A stretch of DNA of 64,000 nucleotides from Desulfovibrio psychrotolerans (GTDB lineage Bacteria > Desulfobacterota > Desulfovibrionia > Desulfovibrionales > Desulfovibrionaceae). Within the stretch, counting starts at the first letter, position 1. Each line of letters begins with the position of its first letter. The position numbers and the translations under genes are program-made. The stretch is from positions 1 through 64,000 of the forward strand of contig NZ_BLVP01000006.1 of NCBI RefSeq assembly GCF_013340305.1, in the 5' to 3' direction. The notes beneath the pieces are model-generated. The model did not search any database. It had not been told where the DNA came from and was given only the letters and a program-made list of their open reading frames with translations. Below are positions 17,113 through 26,179 of the stretch, in pieces.

Positions 17113-17577
17113 ATGAGTACCGGCATTGAGGTTGCCAAACCCTTTATCGCCGCCACGGTTAACGTGCTGTCCACCATGGCCGGCATAACCCCCATCCCCG
17201 GCAAGCCGTATGTAAAACAAAACAACATGGCGCAGGGCGATGTTTCCGCCGTCATCGGTATCACAGGATACAAAAACGGCAGCATTTCCGTCACATTTAC
17301 CAAAAAATGCGCCATTGCCCTCGTCAAGGGCATGCTGGGCGATGACATTCAGGACGTGCTGCAGGATACCAAGGACGCCGTGGGCGAGGTGACCAACATG
17401 ATTTCCGGCCAAGCCCGCGCGGGACTTGCGGAAATGGGCATGGTCTTTCAGGGGTCCACCCCCTCGGTCATCATGGGCGACAACCATTCCATAACCCACA
17501 TCACCAAAAGCCCTATCATGGCCATTCCCTTTTCCACGCCCAACGGAGACTTCACCGTCGAATTCTGTTTCGAGTAG
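17113..17577 (+). CDS. cheX: CheX-like chemotaxis phosphatase
   Basis: CheX proteins dephosphorylate CheY-type receivers. The 154-residue product has the CheX/CheC phosphatase signature on one helix (DAVGEVTNMISGQARAGL, with the Glu and Asn of ExxN) and the alternating beta segments of this fold. AAGGAG lies 10 bp ahead of the ATG at 17113; the upstream in-frame start at 17089 lacks this. It precedes a HEAT-receiver protein by 56 bp, a likely partner because that protein has a phosphorylatable receiver. Confidence 0.85.
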   Translation: MSTGIEVAKPFIAATVNVLSTMAGITPIPGKPYVKQNNMAQGDVSAVIGITGYKNGSISVTFTKKCAIALVKGMLGDDIQDVLQDTKDAVGEVTNMISGQARAGLAEMGMVFQGSTPSVIMGDNHSITHITKSPIMAIPFSTPNGDFTVEFCFE

Positions 17578-17588
17578 CCCCCCCCCCC
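17578..17588 (+). repeat. homopolymer of eleven C
   Basis: An unbroken run of 11 C follows the cheX stop codon directly, upstream of the HEAT-REC gene. Such tracts can vary in length by slippage. Here it lies in the spacer, where it would change spacing and not reading frame. Confidence 0.95.
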
Positions 17589-17633
17589 ACGAACCCGTGT
17601 CCCGTTCCGGTGCTCACCGCAGGGAGGTCATAG

Positions 17634-19289
17634 ATGGCGCTGGCAGATTCCTTTCGCTCTATGGATTTTCTTGAACAGGCAACGGCGTTGCAGGCGCTGC
17701 AAGCCCTTCCCGCCGCTGAAGCCCTTGCCGAAATTACGCCCCTGTTTCTTGCCCCCACAGGCGACGCGGCAGCCGATTCCATGGTGCGCAACGCCCTGCG
17801 GGCCATTTTGCGCAGCAACCCCGCCGCCGTACTGAACGGTCTGACTGCGGACCAGCCACCCATGGCCGACCTCTGCCGCGACATGGCGGCGGAAATGCGC
17901 CTTGAAGCCGCTGTTCCCCATCTTATTCACGCTGCCGCAAGCGTTGCGGGCTCCCGCGACATGGACGGCCTGCGGACCATTCTGGGCATACTCGGCCGGA
18001 TAGGCAGCCCGCAGTCGCTGCCCGCCTTCCGCGCTCACATGGACAACCCGGACCCGGTGACCGCCGCCCTGTGTATTCAGCATCTGGGAGCACTGGGAGA
18101 TGCCTCAAGCCTGCCCGCTCTTGCTGCCGCCATCTCCGCCGCCAACGCAGAAGACCGCTACGAAACCTGCGACATAACCACATGGAAGGCCATAGAGGCC
18201 ATTGGTGAAATAGGCCGTGCCGGAACTCCCGCTGCCATTGCCGTGCTGGCACGGTTCATCCACCACCGCAACCCCACGGCCCGCCGTATCGTTCTGGAAA
18301 CACTGGTCCGCTGCGGCGAAGACGCCATTGCCCACGTTGGGCCCGCCCTGCTTGACCCGGACACGGATACCCGCATTATGGCCGCCAACGCCCTGCGGGA
18401 CATAGCGCACAAGGCTGCTGCCGAACCTTTGGTGCGTGCACTGGAGAAGGGTGCCGCCGTGGATGCCAATGTGGGATTTGCCATTTACGAAGCACTGGGA
18501 CACACGCCCGGCATGAAAAGCCTGGTCGCCCTGACCGAGGCACTGCCCAAGGAGCACGAACCCAGCACCCTTATGGCCATTGTACAGGCACTGGAAACGC
18601 AGGCTTCGCCCGCCGTGGGCAAACGATTCAATGAAATAGTCACCGACCGTCTTTCCGCGCAGGATGCGCAGGCCCAGCGGATTCTCTCTGCGGTCATTGC
18701 CGTGCGCGCCACAGGCCTTTTTCCGCACCTGTACGCCGACCCGGTGGTGGGTCGCATTCTTGTGGGGCTTATCCTCAAAACCAGCGACCCGGAAGCTCTG
18801 CGGAGTTTTGCGGAAATCCTGCGCCAGTGCCCGCAGCCGCAGGCGGAGAAAGACGCGCAGACCCTGCTGGCCGCCCTGCCTGCAACAGAAACGTCCGACC
18901 GTCCCAGACTGCTCGCAGTGGACGATTCCAACGCCATGCGCAACTTCTACCGCACCCACGGCGCGGCCATGGGATTTGACGTTACGCTCGCGGAACATGG
19001 CCAGCATGCGCTGGACATTGTGGAATCTGCCAGCGGGGCATCTTTGACCTTTGCCATTGTGGTGGTGGACATGAACATGCCTGTCATGGACGGCATCCAG
19101 TTTACGGAAAAACTGCGTGCCATGCCCGAATACGCCAGCACACCTGTGCTTATGGCCACCACGGAATCGGGCCGTTCACAGGCATCTCTGGCCCGCAAAA
19201 GCGGCGTTACCGCCTTTCTCCCCAAGCCCTTCACACCGGAAATGCTGCAATCCAAGATAGGCAAACTGCTGGAGCGGGCCGGACACTGA
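17634..19289 (+). CDS. HEAT-repeat protein with C-terminal receiver domain
   Basis: The 551-residue cytoplasmic protein has HEAT/ARM-like helical pairs over about residues 1-410, then a CheY-type receiver. The receiver shows an acidic pocket at LLAVDDS, the phosphoacceptor aspartate in VVVDMNMPVMDG, the switch threonine in MATTES and the lysine in FLPKPF. HEAT arrays are protein-binding scaffolds, so phosphorylation may control docking and not DNA binding; there is no output domain. GGGAGG lies upstream of the ATG. It follows cheX on the same strand, which supports a CheX-receiver pair. No cheA is in the window. Confidence 0.85.
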   Translation: MALADSFRSMDFLEQATALQALQALPAAEALAEITPLFLAPTGDAAADSMVRNALRAILRSNPAAVLNGLTADQPPMADLCRDMAAEMRLEAAVPHLIHAAASVAGSRDMDGLRTILGILGRIGSPQSLPAFRAHMDNPDPVTAALCIQHLGALGDASSLPALAAAISAANAEDRYETCDITTWKAIEAIGEIGRAGTPAAIAVLARFIHHRNPTARRIVLETLVRCGEDAIAHVGPALLDPDTDTRIMAANALRDIAHKAAAEPLVRALEKGAAVDANVGFAIYEALGHTPGMKSLVALTEALPKEHEPSTLMAIVQALETQASPAVGKRFNEIVTDRLSAQDAQAQRILSAVIAVRATGLFPHLYADPVVGRILVGLILKTSDPEALRSFAEILRQCPQPQAEKDAQTLLAALPATETSDRPRLLAVDDSNAMRNFYRTHGAAMGFDVTLAEHGQHALDIVESASGASLTFAIVVVDMNMPVMDGIQFTEKLRAMPEYASTPVLMATTESGRSQASLARKSGVTAFLPKPFTPEMLQSKIGKLLERAGH

Positions 19290-19621
19290 CGCGATTCAGG
19301 CGTTACGCATGCGTCCCACTTTGTATCCCACTGTCGCGTCCCACTGTCGCGTTCCCCTGCTGCTTTCTTCTGTCGCGTCCCGCCGGCGTGTTCTCCTGAC
19401 ACCTTCTCCTGCTGCGCTCCATCACCGCAACAGGCAAACTAGAAGCGGCACGGCATCACATACGGCTGACGCTGTCGTATCACGCTGAAATCGTAAGCTC
19501 ATTTCCTTGCAAAGTGTATCTTTCCGTTGACAACCCTCTTCAAACCTCCTAGTCATGAAAACGAAATTCATTTTCGTTTACTCGTTCTCTTTTCCGTCCC
19601 GTTAACAGCAGTGAGGCTCAC
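19290..19621 (+). promoter_or_regulatory. promoter region of the HD-GYP gene with Fur-like palindrome
   Basis: The first half holds imperfect 13-bp repeats (CCCACTGTCGCGT at 19327-19339 and 19340-19352, with a decayed copy before). TTGACA at 19527-19532 with TAGTCA at 19550-19555 (17-bp spacer) is a candidate promoter. Right after it, AAACGAAA-N5-TTTCGTTT (19559-19579) is a perfect 8-bp inverted repeat with GAAA/TTTC half-sites like those of Fur-family operators. Nothing else is seen in this gap. Confidence 0.55.
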
Positions 19622-20422
19622 ATGAAGCTCGCCAGCCGGGCCACCGCACTTTGTACCCCGCATGTTCTCCCGGAACCTACCCACTGCCCCGGTCCGCAGA
19701 AGGCCTGCCCCGGAAACAGGGTTCTTACCGGACATGACCCGGTAAGCCGATCGCTGCATCAGTTCGCGGAATCCCTCGGCAATGCCATAGATGCCAAGGA
19801 CCCGCACACAAGCTGCCATTCGGAAGAAGTGGCCGTGATTGCACAGGCCATAGGGCAGAAGCTGGGGTTGCGCTGCCACGATGCAGACATACTGCACATA
19901 GCGGGGCACCTGCACGACATAGGCAAGATAGGTGTGCCGGACTGCGTGCTGCAAAAACAGGGCAGCCTGACGGAGGAAGAGTGGCTGCTGGTGCGCCAGC
20001 ATCCGGTCATCGGGGCCAACATTGTGCGGCCCGTGCAGGCATTTTCAGACATGACGGGCATACGCGCCATGATCCTGCACCACCACGAGCGGTATGACGG
20101 CACAGGCTATCCGCACGGGCTTGCGGGCGATTCCATCCCCTTGGGCGCGCGCATCATCGCCGTGGCGGATTCGCTTTCTGCCATGCTGCAGAACCGCCCA
20201 TACCGGCCCTGCATGGCCTTTGAACAGGCGGTGGAAGAGGTGCGCGCCTGCGCCGGTGCACAGTTTGACCCCATGATCGTGCGGGCCTTTCTTGGTGCCC
20301 GCAACACCATTCAGGACCTTGTGACCATGCTCAAGGAATCCGATGCCTGCGAATGCGCCGCTCCCTTTTCTGCCGTGGCAAACACCGCCGAAACGCAGGG
20401 CAGTCTTACCCGCATAAAATGA
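19622..20422 (+). CDS. HD-GYP domain protein (probable c-di-GMP phosphodiesterase)
   Basis: HD-GYP domains hydrolyse cyclic di-GMP. The 266-residue protein has the ordered motifs: a first histidine, GHLHDIGKIGVP (His98-Asp99), QHPVIGA, and HHHERYDGTGYPHGL, then IIAVADSLSAM. The first 45 residues are cysteine/proline-rich and unassigned, and there is no receiver or membrane sensor. A Fur-like palindrome lies 43 bp upstream of the ATG. I recall that an HD-domain gene (hdd) was proposed as a member of the Desulfovibrio Fur regulon. A strong terminator follows, so it is monocistronic. Confidence 0.88.
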   Translation: MKLASRATALCTPHVLPEPTHCPGPQKACPGNRVLTGHDPVSRSLHQFAESLGNAIDAKDPHTSCHSEEVAVIAQAIGQKLGLRCHDADILHIAGHLHDIGKIGVPDCVLQKQGSLTEEEWLLVRQHPVIGANIVRPVQAFSDMTGIRAMILHHHERYDGTGYPHGLAGDSIPLGARIIAVADSLSAMLQNRPYRPCMAFEQAVEEVRACAGAQFDPMIVRAFLGARNTIQDLVTMLKESDACECAAPFSAVANTAETQGSLTRIK

Positions 20423-20423
20423 A

Positions 20424-20448
20424 AAAAGCCGGGAGAGTCCCGGCTTTT
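20424..20448. terminator. bidirectional intrinsic terminator
   Basis: An 11-bp perfect stem (AAAAGCCGGGA/TCCCGGCTTTT) with a 3-nt loop carries T-runs on both strands. It ends the HD-GYP gene and the convergent response-regulator gene. Confidence 0.92.
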
Positions 20449-20476
20449 GGTTACTGACAATAGTAGCTGTATGCGG

Positions 20477-21856
20477 CTAATGCCCGGTAATCTGGTATTT
20501 CTTCAGCTTGTACTGAAGCAGGCTCTTGGAGATGTTCAGCATCTCCGCCGCCTTTACCTGCACGAAATCTGAACGGACCAGCGCGCGCCGGATAAGCGCG
20601 GCCTCAATCTTTTCCAGAGTCTCGCCCAGATCCAGCTTAACGGGCAGCAGGTCCACCGCGCTCTTGAGCTGGGTTTCCTCGTCACGGATTTCCTGCGGCA
20701 GGTCTTCCACGGTGATCATCTCGTGCGAGGCAAGCACCATGCACCGCTCCACCACGTTTTCCAACTGCCGGATATTGCCGGGCCACTCGTAGCCCGTCAT
20801 GTAGTCCATGGCTTCTGTGCTGAACGCCCTGCGCTCCACATTCTGCTCACGCACCACCTTATCCGCAAAATGCGTGGCAAGCAGGGGAATATCTTCCCGG
20901 CGCTCCCGCAGCGGCGGCAACTGGATATGCACCACGTTCAGGCGGTAATAGAGGTCTTCGCGGAAATTGCCCTTTTGCACCTCTTCCATCAAATCTTTGT
21001 TGGTGGCGGTGACGACGCGGATATCCACCTCCACCTCTTCGCCACCGCCTACGCGCTCTATCTTGCGTTCCTGCAAAACGCGCAGCAGCTTTACCTGAAT
21101 ATCCTGCGAAAGTTCGCCTATCTCGTCCAGAAACAGGGTTCCGCCGTGGGCAAGCTCGAAGCGTCCCCGCTTCATGGCCACGGCCCCGGTAAACGAGCCT
21201 TTTTCGTGTCCGAAAAGTTCGCTTTCCAGCACGCCGGGGTTGAGCGCCATGCAGTTTACGCTGATGAACGGGCCGTCCTTGCGGGGCGAGGAAAAATGGA
21301 TGGCCCGCGCCACAAGCTCCTTGCCCGTGCCCGATTCTCCTGTGATAAGCACCGTGGACTTGCTGGGGGCCGCACGGTCCACCATGGCCAGCACGTCCTT
21401 TATGGCCCGGCTTCTGCCGATAATCTGCTTGAGCCCGTAGCGTTCTTCCAGATTGGCATGCAGCAGCCTGTAGCGGCGGTGCGCCTTGGCCAGTTCGGAC
21501 GCATTCTGCACCGCAAGCAGCAGTTCATCGTTGGAGAAGGGTTTGGTGATATAGTCAAACGCGCCCGTGCGCATGACCTCCACGGCACTTTCTATGGTGC
21601 CGAAGGCGGTCATGATGAGCACCGGCGTCTGGGGATAGTTCTTTTTCACGTGGGCCAGCACGTCCGCCCCGGTCAGCTTGGGCATCTTCATGTCGGTGAT
21701 CACCACGTCCACTTCCGATTCTTCCAGAAACGCAAGTCCGGTCTCGGGATCGTTCAGCGCGGTCACCTTGTAGCCCGCATCGCTGAGCAGAGCCTCCAGC
21801 ACCAGCAGGTAGTTCTTCTCGTCATCAAGGACGAGCAGATGGGAATGGTCACTCAT
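20477..21856 (-). CDS. sigma54-dependent response regulator (NtrC family)
   Basis: The 459-residue transcription activator has a receiver (acidic pair at 11-12, phosphoacceptor Asp55 in ITDMKMP, lysine in YITKPF). Next is an AAA+ domain with Walker A GESGTGKE, the sigma54-contact loop GSFTGA (a variant of GAFTGA), Walker B GGTLFLDEIGE and an arginine-finger region. It ends with a Fis-type helix-turn-helix (QVKAAEMLNISKSLLQYKLKKY). It starts 4 bp after the sensor kinase stop, so the two form a cognate pair. AAGGA lies upstream of the ATG at 21856. The target promoters are unknown; none with a sigma54 consensus was identified in the window. Confidence 0.95.
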   Translation of the reverse strand: MSDHSHLLVLDDEKNYLLVLEALLSDAGYKVTALNDPETGLAFLEESEVDVVITDMKMPKLTGADVLAHVKKNYPQTPVLIMTAFGTIESAVEVMRTGAFDYITKPFSNDELLLAVQNASELAKAHRRYRLLHANLEERYGLKQIIGRSRAIKDVLAMVDRAAPSKSTVLITGESGTGKELVARAIHFSSPRKDGPFISVNCMALNPGVLESELFGHEKGSFTGAVAMKRGRFELAHGGTLFLDEIGELSQDIQVKLLRVLQERKIERVGGGEEVEVDIRVVTATNKDLMEEVQKGNFREDLYYRLNVVHIQLPPLRERREDIPLLATHFADKVVREQNVERRAFSTEAMDYMTGYEWPGNIRQLENVVERCMVLASHEMITVEDLPQEIRDEETQLKSAVDLLPVKLDLGETLEKIEAALIRRALVRSDFVQVKAAEMLNISKSLLQYKLKKYQITGH

Positions 21857-21860
21857 GGGT

Positions 21861-23351
21861 TCAGTCTTTCCTTGCACTCTTTTCGGCAGGCAGGCGCACA
21901 CGCACTATGGCGCCGCCCTCTTCCGCGTTGGAGAGGAACATGTCGCCGCCGTGGCTGGTGATAATGCTGTTTACTATGGCCAGCCCCAGCCCGGTGCCGT
22001 CATCCTTTGTGGTGAAAAACGGGTCCAGCATCTTGTCCAGATTGGCCATATCGAAGCCGCACCCGGAGTCTGTAAAGGTTACCAGCACGTCTGCGCCGTG
22101 CACACCGCCCACAATGCGGATGCGCCCCTTGCCGGTTATGGCCTGCAGCGCGTTGGTTATGATGTTGTAAAAGGCGCGGTAGAGCAAGTCTTTGTCGCCA
22201 AGGACAAACAGCCCCTGCACGTATCCGCGCTCCACCTCCACCTCGTGCCGGGAAAGCTCGCCCTCCAGAAAGCCGAGGGCCTGATCCAGCACCAGCGCCA
22301 CATCCACCAGATTTTTGCTGGGCACCTTGGGCCGTGCGTAATCCAGAAATTCCTGCACGGTCTTGGAAAGCCTTTTGGCCTCGTCATGGATGGCGGACAG
22401 TATCTTCTGCGTTAACGTATCTGTATTGGGGCGTTTGAGCAGCAGCTCCGCGCTGGAAGAGATTATTCCCAGCGGATTGCGTATTTCGTGGGCAATGGAT
22501 GAAACCACCCTGCCCATGCTGGCGAGTTTTTCGCTCTGGTGCAGTTCGCGCTCCAGCCGTTCCTTCTCCTGCATGCGCTCGGAAAGAACCCGTTCTGACC
22601 GGCGGATAAAGGTGACCAGCAGAACGAACAGCAGCAGCGAAGAGACCATGGACGTGCCCACGATGAGCCATTGCAGGCTCACCACCTCCGCATAGTCCGC
22701 CGTTATGTCCTGCGTTACCTCCAGCACGGCTATGACCGGCTGCTCTCGCTCGTCGGTGATTTCCTGCAACCCCAGCATTACCCCGCCGTCATCTTCGCGC
22801 ACGAGTATGGCCCGGTGCCTGTCGCGCAGGGGGAAGGTGGTGCGCAGAATGAAGGAACGCGGCGGCATGTCAAAGTCGAACATGGCCTCTAGCGGGGTGA
22901 GCGAGGATTCTATTTCAAAGCTGTGCACCTTTTCGCTCAGGGCGCGGGAGACAGCCAGCCCGGCATGGGCTGTGCTGCCCAGGTCTTCTTTGTTCAGCGC
23001 ATAGACCACGGCCTTGGACGTATCGTACAGGCGCATGCTGTCTACCTGCAACCCGTGCACCACGCTCTGCACCACCTGATCCAGCCGCTCGTATTGCTCC
23101 GTATTATGCAGGTTGATGGGACCAAGGCCCAGCCGGTGAGGCTGGAAAAACCTGCGGTATATCTGATGATTCAGGTTTTCCGCCAGCAGCGTGGCAAACT
23201 CCTTCTGCTTTTGCAGCAGCGAGGTGCGCGCCGAGTTGCTGATAATGACCGATAACCCGAGACTGGAAATCAGAATGAGGATCAGGGATGTCCACGAGAG
23301 AAACTTGGCAAATCCGAGCGGTGCCTGATCCGTTGACTGTTTGTGGGACAA
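21861..23351 (-). CDS. membrane sensor histidine kinase
   Basis: The 496-residue sensor has a transmembrane helix at about 17-38, a periplasmic domain of about 190 residues, a second helix at about 228-249, a coiled linker, a HisKA domain with the phosphorylated histidine in AHEIRNPLG (His288), and an HATPase domain (NIITNALQA, DSGCGF, TGLGLAI). The start is set at a TTG (23351) one base after the pgi stop. A CAGGAG Shine-Dalgarno lies inside the end of pgi, which implies translational coupling; longer frames would overlap pgi in another frame. It phosphorylates the regulator that follows. The signal is unknown. Confidence 0.92.
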   Translation of the reverse strand: MSHKQSTDQAPLGFAKFLSWTSLILILISSLGLSVIISNSARTSLLQKQKEFATLLAENLNHQIYRRFFQPHRLGLGPINLHNTEQYERLDQVVQSVVHGLQVDSMRLYDTSKAVVYALNKEDLGSTAHAGLAVSRALSEKVHSFEIESSLTPLEAMFDFDMPPRSFILRTTFPLRDRHRAILVREDDGGVMLGLQEITDEREQPVIAVLEVTQDITADYAEVVSLQWLIVGTSMVSSLLLFVLLVTFIRRSERVLSERMQEKERLERELHQSEKLASMGRVVSSIAHEIRNPLGIISSSAELLLKRPNTDTLTQKILSAIHDEAKRLSKTVQEFLDYARPKVPSKNLVDVALVLDQALGFLEGELSRHEVEVERGYVQGLFVLGDKDLLYRAFYNIITNALQAITGKGRIRIVGGVHGADVLVTFTDSGCGFDMANLDKMLDPFFTTKDDGTGLGLAIVNSIITSHGGDMFLSNAEEGGAIVRVRLPAEKSARKD

Positions 23352-23352
23352 G

Positions 23353-24723
23353 CTAGAACTCCTGCTGTTCCGGGACGCGCGCGAGGAAGGCTTCCATATC
23401 TGCCGATTCCTCATCGTAGCCCGAAGCGCCGAGGCGGGCGTTGGCAAGCCGCTTGCCAAGCTCCACGGCGGGCTGGTCGAGGGGGTTTATATCCAGCAGC
23501 CAGCCGGTGAGCACGGTGGCGATGCCCAGAAGCGCCATAAGCCTGCCCGCAGCTTCTTCCCCGGTGCTGCCCATGCACATTTCCACAATCGGAGTACCGG
23601 CCTTGTACAGCGCCATCTGGGTTCCCAGACCCTCTGCCTGCAGCAGGTCACCGAAGTGCGCCCCGCGCAGATACGCCCATTCTTCCGGCAGGTCCGGCCC
23701 GAACTGCCGCCCCTTGGACAGGCTGGGCGAACTGAGCAGCAGGCACGCCTTGTCCCGCGGACCATCCAGAAACATCTGCTGCGTGGAATGCTGGTCGGTC
23801 ACGCCCACGGCAGGCAACGGCATGGAGCCTTTGCCTTCCTTGCCCAGACTCTCTGCCCAGAGCTGCGTGAACCAGAAGCCGAACTGCGCCCACAACGGAA
23901 TGTAGGAAAAGAAAATAAGCTGGGTGTAGCCGCGCTCCATGAGCGTGCGGTTCCACACCGCCAGCTTCCATGCGGGGTGCGTCTCCAGCGTTTTGACGCC
24001 CGCGCCCGGAGCGTACAGGGGAGCGCCCACGGCAAGTGCGCCGCGCAGGAGCGCCTTCCAGTCCATATCCAGAAAGGCGGCCGGGACCATGCCCACGGCG
24101 GAAAGCACGGAATATCTGCCGCCCAGATGGTCGGGTACGGGCAGGGACGCAAGCCCGAGCACGTCGGCTTCCTGCCGCAGATAGCCCTTGGCGACGTCGG
24201 TGATGACCATGACGTGTTTTTTCCACGCATCGCCCAGCGACTCGCGCAGCCACTGGCGGGCCAGAAAATACTGCGAGAGGGTTTCTATGGTGCCGCCGGA
24301 CTTGGAAATAACCACCACAATCGTCTTTTCAGGGGGAAGCAGTTCAAACCACGCATCCAGCGTGTCGGCGTCCACATTATCGGCAATCCAGAGGCTGCGC
24401 CCGGCGTGTTCCGGCCTGTCCTGCTGCGGATAAAAGGCCTTTTGCAGGGCGCGGGCGCCCAGCGCGGAACCGCCTATGCCCAGCAACAACATGTGCCGGA
24501 ACGACTGCAGCCACGGCGTGTAGGCTTCCAGCGAGGTTTCCAGCTCCTCCCGGAAGGGCATGTTGATGAACGGCAGCCGCCCCGCCGTTATTTCGGAAAT
24601 CAGCCGCGTGGACATGTCTCCGCGGCGCACCTCGTACGGCATGGAATCGCCGGAGGCTACGCGTCCGTTCCACGCGCCGGTCCAGTCAAGCGTATTGGGA
24701 ATTATCGAGCCTGCGGTCTTCAT
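23353..24723 (-). CDS. pgi: glucose-6-phosphate isomerase
   Basis: Pgi interconverts glucose 6-phosphate and fructose 6-phosphate in glycolysis and gluconeogenesis. The 456-residue protein has the family motifs LGIGGSALGA, the serine-rich phosphate loop ISKSGGTIET, and the catalytic segment GGRYSVLSAVG. Its length matches the bacterial short type. It begins an apparent operon with the sensor kinase and response regulator, the kinase starting 1 bp after the pgi stop. Coupling sugar-phosphate metabolism with a two-component system is unusual and may concern exopolysaccharide or storage carbon. That interpretation is inference. Confidence 0.95.
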   Translation of the reverse strand: MKTAGSIIPNTLDWTGAWNGRVASGDSMPYEVRRGDMSTRLISEITAGRLPFINMPFREELETSLEAYTPWLQSFRHMLLLGIGGSALGARALQKAFYPQQDRPEHAGRSLWIADNVDADTLDAWFELLPPEKTIVVVISKSGGTIETLSQYFLARQWLRESLGDAWKKHVMVITDVAKGYLRQEADVLGLASLPVPDHLGGRYSVLSAVGMVPAAFLDMDWKALLRGALAVGAPLYAPGAGVKTLETHPAWKLAVWNRTLMERGYTQLIFFSYIPLWAQFGFWFTQLWAESLGKEGKGSMPLPAVGVTDQHSTQQMFLDGPRDKACLLLSSPSLSKGRQFGPDLPEEWAYLRGAHFGDLLQAEGLGTQMALYKAGTPIVEMCMGSTGEEAAGRLMALLGIATVLTGWLLDINPLDQPAVELGKRLANARLGASGYDEESADMEAFLARVPEQQEF

Positions 24724-24863
24724 GGGCTTATCTCCTTGCGTTTACGGCCACCGGCCATGCGCCTCGCGCCCCCGCCCCGGCACCACCGGCAGTGGGCCGC
24801 ACAGAGGGACACACAGAGGGACGGACATACAGGCACCCTACCGCATTTCCCTTCCGACTGCAC

Positions 24864-26036
24864 CTATTTGAAAAGCACCTTCGCAATCTTATCCAGCGCA
24901 GAGGTGAGGGTTGCCTCATCCACGGCGTAGGAAATGCGGATACAGTTGTCATCGCCAAAAGCCGCCCCCGGCACGAGGGCAACGCCCGCTTCTTCCAGCA
25001 GGGCAGTGCACAGGGTGGCGGAATCGGGAATGGCCTTGGTGTAGTGGCGGTGCACATCGGGGAAGATGTAGAACGCCCCTTCAGGCACCGGGCACACCAC
25101 CTCCGGCCAGCTGCCCACAATCTTCAGGGCAAGGTCGCGGCGCGCGCGGAAGGCGGCGCGCATCTCGTCCACCACGGCAAACCCGCCCGAAAGAGCGGCC
25201 ACAGCCCCTTTCTGCGCAAAGGTGCACACGTTGGACGTGGACTGTCCCTGAATCTTGGTCATGGCCTTGATGAGGTCGGCATGGGCAAGCACGTAGCCGA
25301 TGCGCCAGCCGGTCATGGCAAAGCTTTTGGCAAGGCCGTTCACCACGCAGACCTGCTCGGGATAGCGGGTCCACCATGAACACAGGGAAACGTGTTCCGC
25401 CGGGGCATATACCAGCTGGTCGTAAATTTCGTCGGAGATGATGAACAGGCCCTTTTCTATGGCCCAGCCGGCAATGGCGTCCATCTGCGCCTTGTTATAG
25501 GCGGCTCCCGTGGGATTGGAGGGCGAGTTCAGCAGCAGCACGCGGGTTTTTTCCGTGCGGTGCGCCTCCAGCTGCTCCACCGTAACCTTGAAGGCGGCAT
25601 CCGCCGTGGCGGGCACCACCACGGGCACGCCCTCGGCAAGCTGCACCATGGGCGGATAGCTGACCCAGTAGGGGCCGGGAATGAGCACCTCGTCACCGGG
25701 GTTGAGCAATGCCTGAAAAAGATTGTATAAGGCCTGCTTGCCGCCGTTGGTGACCATGGTATTCTCCATGGCGGCATAGGCGTTGTAGAAGGTGTTGAAA
25801 TACGCGGCAACCGCTTCGCGCAGGTCCGGCAGGCCCGGAACGGCGGCATAGCGGGTAAAACCGTCGTCTATGGCCTTTTTACATGCCTCGCGCACATACT
25901 CTGGTGTGGGGAAGTCCGGCTCGCCCACGGCAAGACTGACAATCTCCTTCCCCTGTGCCTTCAGTTCCAGCGCCTTGGCGTTTACGGCCAGCGTGGCCGA
26001 AGGCTTGAGCTGCTTCAAACGGTCCGAAATGTTCAT
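24864..26036 (-). CDS. class I aspartate/aromatic aminotransferase
   Basis: A PLP-dependent aminotransferase of 390 residues, most like bacterial type Ib aspartate aminotransferases. Visible motifs are VGEPDFPTP, TNGGKQAL, NSPSNPTG, the DEIY aspartate-tyrosine pair, and the PLP lysine in NGLAKSFAMTGWRIGY. The start at 26036 is chosen because GAGGA lies 6 bp upstream. Substrate preference (aspartate, tyrosine or alanine) cannot be fixed by eye. It is divergent from sfsA and lies 140 bp upstream of pgi on the same strand. Confidence 0.92.
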   Translation of the reverse strand: MNISDRLKQLKPSATLAVNAKALELKAQGKEIVSLAVGEPDFPTPEYVREACKKAIDDGFTRYAAVPGLPDLREAVAAYFNTFYNAYAAMENTMVTNGGKQALYNLFQALLNPGDEVLIPGPYWVSYPPMVQLAEGVPVVVPATADAAFKVTVEQLEAHRTEKTRVLLLNSPSNPTGAAYNKAQMDAIAGWAIEKGLFIISDEIYDQLVYAPAEHVSLCSWWTRYPEQVCVVNGLAKSFAMTGWRIGYVLAHADLIKAMTKIQGQSTSNVCTFAQKGAVAALSGGFAVVDEMRAAFRARRDLALKIVGSWPEVVCPVPEGAFYIFPDVHRHYTKAIPDSATLCTALLEEAGVALVPGAAFGDDNCIRISYAVDEATLTSALDKIAKVLFK

Positions 26037-26179
26037 GCGCATTCCTCTTTGTACGGATTGTCGGTCATGGGCTTTCCGCGAAGTATCAATTTGGTCTGCA
26101 TCTGTAAACAGTTGAAAGTGCGGGTGAAGATACGCCACACTGAACGGCGTTCCAATCCCCCGATTACAAAGGATTTAGC

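Noticed and set aside
20723-21961. A long plus-strand frame opposite the response regulator
   Set aside because: It lies antisense to a clear NtrC-family gene and has no domain or ribosome site.
23341-24930. A long plus-strand frame opposite pgi
   Set aside because: It is a shadow of pgi; the product has no recognisable fold.
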